Origin: Levilinea saccharolytica
GTDB lineage: Bacteria > Chloroflexota > Anaerolineae > Anaerolineales > Anaerolineaceae
Length of the DNA: 64,000 bases
Assembly (NCBI RefSeq): GCF_001306035.1
Contig: NZ_LGCM01000046.1
Coordinates: 54,235 to 118,234 of the forward strand
Reading direction: 5' to 3'
The position numbers were made by a program, and so were the translations under genes. The notes under the pieces are model-generated. The model made no database searches and had not been told where the DNA came from. It saw only the letters and a program-made list of their open reading frames with translations. Shown piece by piece: positions 59,775 to 64,000 of the stretch (position 1 is its first letter; every line of letters begins with the position of its first letter).

Positions 59775-60992
59775 ATGGCTGTTGCTTCCGATAAAAAAGT
59801 ACCAAGCGCTGGAGCGGGCCTGATGGAAACCCTTTCAAAAAGGGTGCGCCAGAACATTCAGACGTACACCATTATCCTGGCGCTGGTAGGCATTTGGATT
59901 TTGTTTACCGTGCTCACCAAAGGCGCCTTCATGACGCCGCAGAATTTCTCCAACCTGTTCCGGCAGATGACGGTCACGTCCTTCCTGGCGATTGGTATGG
60001 TGCTGGTCATCGTCACCGGCGGTATTGATCTTTCCGTGGGGAAAGCCGCCGGATTCGTCTCGGTGATTTGCGCCTTCCTGCAAGCCCGCTTCTGGGTGGA
60101 CAGTATCCCGATCAGCAATCCTTACCTGATGGCGGCAGCTTCTGTGCTGGTGGGTCTGATTGTTGGTACGGCCTGGGGCGCGGCTCAAGGCGCCTTAATT
60201 GCCTACCTGCGCATCCCCCCCTTCATCGCCACCCTGGGCGGCTTGTTCATCGCCCGCGGGCTGATCCTGTGGCGCACCGAAGGGAAAACCATCCCCGCCA
60301 ACCAGGTCGGCTTCTCCTACATCGCACAGGGCTACCTCTCGGATTGGATTGGCTGGGTGCTGGCGGCGTTGGTGGTCATTTTCCTGTTCTTTAACATGTT
60401 CAGCAGCCGTTCGCGCAAGGTTCGCTACGGCGTGGAACTGCCCCCCATCGCCTTTGATCTGCTGACTACCAGCTTCTTTGCCTTGCTGGTGGTGGTGTAC
60501 GTCTTCATGGTCAACCGCTACAACGGTGTTCAGGTTCCCGTGGCCTTGCTGGCCGTGGCCTCGGTGATCATGACCTATGTGTCCAACAACACCCGCTTTG
60601 GCCGTTATACCTACGCCATTGGCGGCAACCGCGAAGCCGCACGCCTTTCGGGTATCGACATCAAGAAGACCCTCTTCCTGGTCTACACCCTGATGGGCTT
60701 CCTGGTGGGTGTGGGCGGTGTGGTGCTGGCCTCTTACGTGGGCTACGGCACGATCGCCGCTGGTGAAGGCTACGAATTGGACGCCATCGCCAGCGCCATC
60801 CTGGGCGGCACTTCCACCCTGGGCGGCGTGGGCACGGTGTTCGGCGCATTGATCGGCGCGCTGATCATGTCCAGCCTGTCCACCGGCTTGCAGATGATGA
60901 ACGTGGCCCCCTTTGTGCAGTACCTGGTGAAGGGTATGGTGCTGGTTCTGGCGGTGCTGCTGGATGTGTCCTTCAAGAAGGGCAAAGCCTAA
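59775..60992 (+). CDS. Sugar ABC transporter permease (XylH-like)
   Basis: A 405-residue BPD_transp_2 permease with about ten helices and the family marker VLVIVTGGIDLSVGKAAGFV, then GAAQGALIAYLRIPPFIATL and the coupling region GNREAARLSGIDIKKTLFLV. At this length it fits XylH (D-xylose) rather than RbsC. AGGAGG precedes ATG 59775. Last gene of the operon, followed by a strong terminator. Confidence 0.92.
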   Translation: MAVASDKKVPSAGAGLMETLSKRVRQNIQTYTIILALVGIWILFTVLTKGAFMTPQNFSNLFRQMTVTSFLAIGMVLVIVTGGIDLSVGKAAGFVSVICAFLQARFWVDSIPISNPYLMAAASVLVGLIVGTAWGAAQGALIAYLRIPPFIATLGGLFIARGLILWRTEGKTIPANQVGFSYIAQGYLSDWIGWVLAALVVIFLFFNMFSSRSRKVRYGVELPPIAFDLLTTSFFALLVVVYVFMVNRYNGVQVPVALLAVASVIMTYVSNNTRFGRYTYAIGGNREAARLSGIDIKKTLFLVYTLMGFLVGVGGVVLASYVGYGTIAAGEGYELDAIASAILGGTSTLGGVGTVFGALIGALIMSSLSTGLQMMNVAPFVQYLVKGMVLVLAVLLDVSFKKGKA

Positions 60993-61033
60993 TAATTGCT
61001 TCAGACGTTCGCTGCTGGCGGGCCAAACAAAAA

Positions 61034-61077
61034 AAGGGATTTTTCTGGCCTCAAGCTGGAAAAATCCCTTGTTTTTT
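61034..61077. terminator. Strong (bidirectional) terminator after the sugar operon
   Basis: AAGGGATTTTTC (61034-61045) pairs perfectly with GAAAAATCCCTT (61059-61070), with an A-run before and GTTTTTTG after. Confidence 0.92.
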
Positions 61078-61175
61078 GTGTGTTGTGATCAAATCCGCTG
61101 TCCACGAGTCAATTCAGGGCGGCCAGGTCTACCCCACGTGCACGTATTCCCCCACCTGCCGTCCGCTTACATTCC

Positions 61176-61700
61176 TCACCGCCAGCGTGCTTCCATCTCG
61201 CCGTGCGGCCGCAGCACCCCCGATTGGATCACCAACCCCGCAGTAAACAGGAGCGCAAACAGCAGCGTTACCACCCCCATCGACACATCCAGATTCCAAA
61301 CGATCAGCCCGGCCCCGCAGGCCGCCGAGAGAAACATCACCGCCCAGCGGAACATGACTGTCACCACCAGCACCCCCACCAGCCCGCCGCCCAACAGCAG
61401 CATCCAAACCGGCCAACCCGCCTCCAGGCGCAGATTGGCAGCCAGCTGCAAGGCCAAATAGCCGCCCGCCGCAAACCCGGCCAGACCCACCGCCGTCTTT
61501 TGCAGAGTCAGCGCCAGCAGCAGCGTCCCCACCGCCGTCAGCCCGCCCAAAGCCAGCGGCATCCAGCTGGCCGCCCCTTCTGGCAGCAGTCCCGCCAGCA
61601 GATAGCCGCCCAAAAAGCCGAGAACGCCCACCAAAATCCCAGCGGACTTTCCGCCCAGGATCAGCAGCACCACACCGAGGATCACTTGAAGAGCCGTCAT
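61176..61700 (-). CDS. Polytopic membrane protein, unknown function
   Basis: A 174-residue protein with six or seven short hydrophobic helices rich in Gly/Ala/Leu (starting MTALQVILGVVLLILGGKSA, ending VVTLLFALLFTAGLVIQSGV). It resembles DUF4203-type TMEM198-like membrane proteins only in composition. Start ATG 61700 is preferred; the purine-rich AAGGAG is 13 nt away. Transcribed leftward after the MFS gene with a 65-nt gap. Confidence 0.72.
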   Translation of the reverse strand: MTALQVILGVVLLILGGKSAGILVGVLGFLGGYLLAGLLPEGAASWMPLALGGLTAVGTLLLALTLQKTAVGLAGFAAGGYLALQLAANLRLEAGWPVWMLLLGGGLVGVLVVTVMFRWAVMFLSAACGAGLIVWNLDVSMGVVTLLFALLFTAGLVIQSGVLRPHGEMEARWR

Positions 61701-61765
61701 CACAAAAACATACTCCCTGCACTGGTGCGTGCAAGGAGTATGCCATTTTTCAACTTTCAGGCATA

Positions 61766-62932
61766 TCAGGCCTGGCGAATGCGGTCTTGGGGCAGGCGCG
61801 GGATGAAGGGCAGCGCCAAAAGCGACACCGCCGCACACAGGTACAAGGTGGTGCGCAGCCCCACCCAATCGCCGCCCAGGCCCACCAGATAAATGGCCCC
61901 GGAGCGAATCACGAAACTGGCCGCCATATACAGGCCGTTGGCCAGGGCGCGGTTTTCTGGAAAGCTCTCCTGCACCAGGGCCATAATGGCAGGGGTGATG
62001 CACAGCAGGGCAAAGCCCATCCCCAGCAGCATAACGATTTGCAGCGCGCCCGCCGTCAGCAAAAAACCCACTGTAAACACCGGCGCAGCTGCGATGGAAA
62101 ACCAAAAAATGACCCGCCGCCCGATGCGGTCGCTGATGGAGCCGCTCAGCAGCGCCCCCACCACCCCGGCCGCTTCCATCAGCGCCAGCGAGATGCCAGC
62201 CCACTGCAATTTTGCGCCTTCATCGGTCAGGAACACCGGCAAATAGGTGGTCAGGGCTGAATCCAGCATGGCCCGAAAGGTGATGATGATGGTCAGAGGC
62301 ACCAGCACCGGTGCCATCGTGCGCAGCGCCGCCCGCCACGGCAGGGTTTGGGCCGGGTTGGGCAGGTGGTCGTGCACATTTTGCAGGCCGACATACAGCA
62401 GCGCTGAAATAGCCGCACCGCCCAAAATCAGCCAGGGGGTGTTGGCCAACCCGCCGCTGCTGATCACCGCCGCAATCACCAGTGGACCCAGGGTGCGGCC
62501 CACTTCTCCCCCCACCATCCAAAAGCTCATCCCCCGCCCCAGGGTTTCGCCCGAAAGCTTGCCCGCCAGCACCGGGCCGGTGGCGTGCAAGGATGCTGAG
62601 CTGACCCCCACCCCCAGGAGCAGCAGGGCGATCAGCAGGTAGGTAGGCGCCACGCCCACCAGGCTCATCAGGGTGCAGGTGACCAGGGGGGAAAGGATCA
62701 CAATCCAGCGCAGGCTCACCCGGTCGGCCACATAGCCAATGAAGGGCTGGAGCAGCGAGGGCAGTTGGGTGAACACGCTGAACAGTCCCGCGCTGGCGCG
62801 GCTGATGGAGAGGGTTTGAATCAGGACGGGCAGCAGGGTGGGCAGAAACGCGATGTAGGTATCGTGAATTGCATGGCCCGCGGCGATGAGCGCAACACGG
62901 CCAGCCTGGAAGGTGTTCTTGGGTGTGTGCAT
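61766..62932 (-). CDS. MFS transporter (fosmidomycin-resistance Fsr-like)
   Basis: A 388-residue major-facilitator protein with twelve helices. The N-terminus GHAIHDTYIAFLPTLLPVLI and the GYVADRVSLRWIVILSPLVT loop fit the Fsr-like drug/metabolite efflux branch. The substrate is not known. ATG 62932 follows GAAAGG; TATAAT (62973-62968) lies upstream, immediately next to the 118-bp repeats. Confidence 0.87.
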   Translation of the reverse strand: MHTPKNTFQAGRVALIAAGHAIHDTYIAFLPTLLPVLIQTLSISRASAGLFSVFTQLPSLLQPFIGYVADRVSLRWIVILSPLVTCTLMSLVGVAPTYLLIALLLLGVGVSSASLHATGPVLAGKLSGETLGRGMSFWMVGGEVGRTLGPLVIAAVISSGGLANTPWLILGGAAISALLYVGLQNVHDHLPNPAQTLPWRAALRTMAPVLVPLTIIITFRAMLDSALTTYLPVFLTDEGAKLQWAGISLALMEAAGVVGALLSGSISDRIGRRVIFWFSIAAAPVFTVGFLLTAGALQIVMLLGMGFALLCITPAIMALVQESFPENRALANGLYMAASFVIRSGAIYLVGLGGDWVGLRTTLYLCAAVSLLALPFIPRLPQDRIRQA

Positions 62933-62996
62933 GAAGGGCAGGCGCCTTTCTGGATTGGGATACGGTGATTATAATCCAGAAAGGCTGCCACCCCAT

Positions 62997-63336
62997 GATC
63001 CGCAGATGACGCAGATTACGCAGATAGATATGCCCTCCGCGGCGATCTGCGACGTCCAATACGAAAGGCAAGATCCGCAGATGACGCAGATTACGCAGAT
63101 AAAACGCCCTGCAGCGAAGCGATCCCTTCCTCATGGGTAGAGATTGCTTCGACCAGAAAACCCATCTGGTCTCGCAATGCGAAAGGCATGATCCGCAGAT
63201 GACGCAGATTACGCAGATAAAACGCCCTGCAGCGAAGCGATCCCTTCCTCATGGGTAGAGATTGCTTCGACCAGGAAACCCATCTGGTCTCGCAATGCGA
63301 AAGGCATGATCCGCAGATGACGCAGATTGCGCAGAT
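62997..63336. repeat. 118-bp tandem repeat block with GCAGATKAC core
   Basis: GATCCGCAGATGACGCAGAT recurs at 62997, 63072, 63190 and 63308; the last two steps are exactly 118 bp. The core is itself made of 9-bp units (GCAGATGAC, GCAGATTAC, GCAGAT). The 118-bp unit continues with a near-identical tail (CATGGGTAGAGATTGCTTCG). No coding frame is supported. It lies between the MFS promoter and the sortase stop. Confidence 0.85.
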
Positions 63337-63429
63337 GGATAGGCCCTCCGCGGCGGGCTGCACCTTTCAGGGTAGAGACTGCTTCGGCCCCAAAAATCTG
63401 GGACTCGCAGTGACATGCGAAAAAGTGCG

Positions 63430-64000
63430 CTAGCGGCTGGGGTAGGCGATCACCAGGACACGGTGGGTGTTGCTGGTGGGCGGCCAGCACGAGATGAGCA
63501 GCAGTCGCGGGGCCAGCCCCGGCTGCAAAAGCGCGGCGTAGGCGTCCGTGTCGGCGCCTTCCCCCAGGATGGGCAAAATCATCACCTCGCTGATCTGGTA
63601 GGTGCTGCTGCCCTCGCCCGTCTCCAGCGTCACCGTGTCGCCGGATTGCAAATCGGCCAGATTGCGAAACACCGAAGAATGGATATTGTTGTGCCCGTAG
63701 AGGATGATATCCCCCTGGGCGTCGCCCGGCAGGGCGCTGGAGATGGCCCAGCCGACCTGGGCGTCGGGGGAATCCCATTCGGCAGCCTCGACGGTGGGCT
63801 CCCAGCCCACGGGGGTGACGGGGGCCAGCAGGTTGAGGGCGGGGATGCGAATCTGGGTGATGAGGCGGGGGCCAAAGGCGGCCTGGGCCAGCCCGGCCAG
63901 ATCGGTGGGCAGGGGCGATGGGCTGGGCGTGGGGGCCAGGGTGGGGCTGGGCACGACCGTGCTGTGCTCCAGGCGGGGGGGCGGCAGGCTGGGCGTGGGG
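63430..64000 (-). CDS. Sortase-family transpeptidase, 5' end outside window
   Basis: The leftward frame stays open to the window edge; an internal GTG at 63954 is not the start. The visible part has a Pro/Thr/Ser-rich linker, then the sortase barrel: IRIPALNLLAPVTPVGWE, catalytic His in DIILYGHNNIHSSVF, Cys in LLLISCWPPTSNTHRVLV and the Arg a few residues on. It looks closest to class D/E sortases, which join LPxTG-like proteins to the envelope or lipid. Its substrates are unknown; no LPxTG motif was seen in the exported proteins of this window. Confidence 0.87.
   Translation of the reverse strand, partial: PTPSLPPPRLEHSTVVPSPTLAPTPSPSPLPTDLAGLAQAAFGPRLITQIRIPALNLLAPVTPVGWEPTVEAAEWDSPDAQVGWAISSALPGDAQGDIILYGHNNIHSSVFRNLADLQSGDTVTLETGEGSSTYQISEVMILPILGEGADTDAYAALLQPGLAPRLLLISCWPPTSNTHRVLVIAYPSR

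Noticed and set aside
62997..63336. CRISPR array
   Set aside because: Steps of 75 and 118 bp with repeated 'spacer' sequence; no cas genes.

Overview
The window looks like a chromosomal segment of a GC-rich, mesophilic, probably facultative or anaerobic bacterium. The likeliest placement is the Chloroflexota (Anaerolineae-like). This is inferred from the mix of genes (tungsten aldehyde oxidoreductase, CarH-type B12 regulators beside crtI/crtB, many sensor-histidine-kinase and LuxR proteins, secreted proteases, sortase, many intergenic tandem repeats), not from a phylogenetic marker. I see no prophage, insertion sequence, CRISPR array or rRNA. One tRNA (Asn-GTT) is present. Promoters are often good TTGACA-17-TATAAT matches and several genes look leaderless.

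Layout. 1-5.6 kb: partial flippase-like membrane protein, phosphoglycerate mutase, a TetR/membrane-protein pair, an 88-bp tandem-repeat block, a nucleotide-sugar epimerase, and an XRE regulator/membrane-protein pair under an excellent palindromic promoter. 5.6-11.2 kb: a NarL-type two-component system divergent from an ABC-2 exporter (ATPase plus two permeases). 11-20 kb: PhzF, SDR, a lipoprotein, then a leftward cluster (epimerase, GAF/HD-GYP protein, 3-methyladenine glycosylase, NeuD-like acyltransferase, bactofilin, CPBP-family protein), then rubrerythrin. 20-25 kb: a zinc-ribbon/MscS gene broken by a frameshift, followed by a leftward selenium/sulfur module (YedE, TusA/YedF-like, class V aminotransferase, DUF3343). 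Its leader carries an attenuator and a short reading frame with an in-frame UGA followed by a SECIS-like hairpin. 25-31.5 kb: tungstate/molybdate-type ABC transporter (permease, ATPase) with a P-loop NTPase, an AI-2E-family permease, and a tungsten aldehyde:ferredoxin oxidoreductase with a 4x[4Fe-4S] ferredoxin. 31.5-38.6 kb: YgbA-like protein, an unknown, an acyltransferase-like protein and a 1467-residue hybrid histidine kinase. 38.7-45.7 kb: a carotenoid region with two CarH-like photoreceptor repressors, SRPBCC and EamA proteins, phytoene desaturase, phytoene synthase and a PilZ-like protein. 45.8-54.3 kb: a 101-bp repeat block and an extracellular protein cluster (subtilase, lipoprotein, secreted unknown, membrane LuxR-Kelch regulator, papain-like protease with a polyacidic tail). 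54.4-61 kb: ROK repressor and xylose-type sugar ABC operon whose binding protein is an almost perfect tandem duplication. 61-64 kb: membrane protein, MFS transporter, 118-bp repeats and a partial sortase.

The most interesting systems are (i) the yedE leader, where UGA decoding, a SECIS-like hairpin and a terminator/antiterminator pair could form a selenium-responsive attenuator, (ii) a CarH regulon in which three promoters share TnnACA-type 11-bp-spaced sites or a TTGTAC -35 palindrome, with one of the two CarH paralogues lacking the upper-axial histidine, and (iii) the tandem-duplicated sugar-binding lipoprotein. All functional statements are from sequence reading only.
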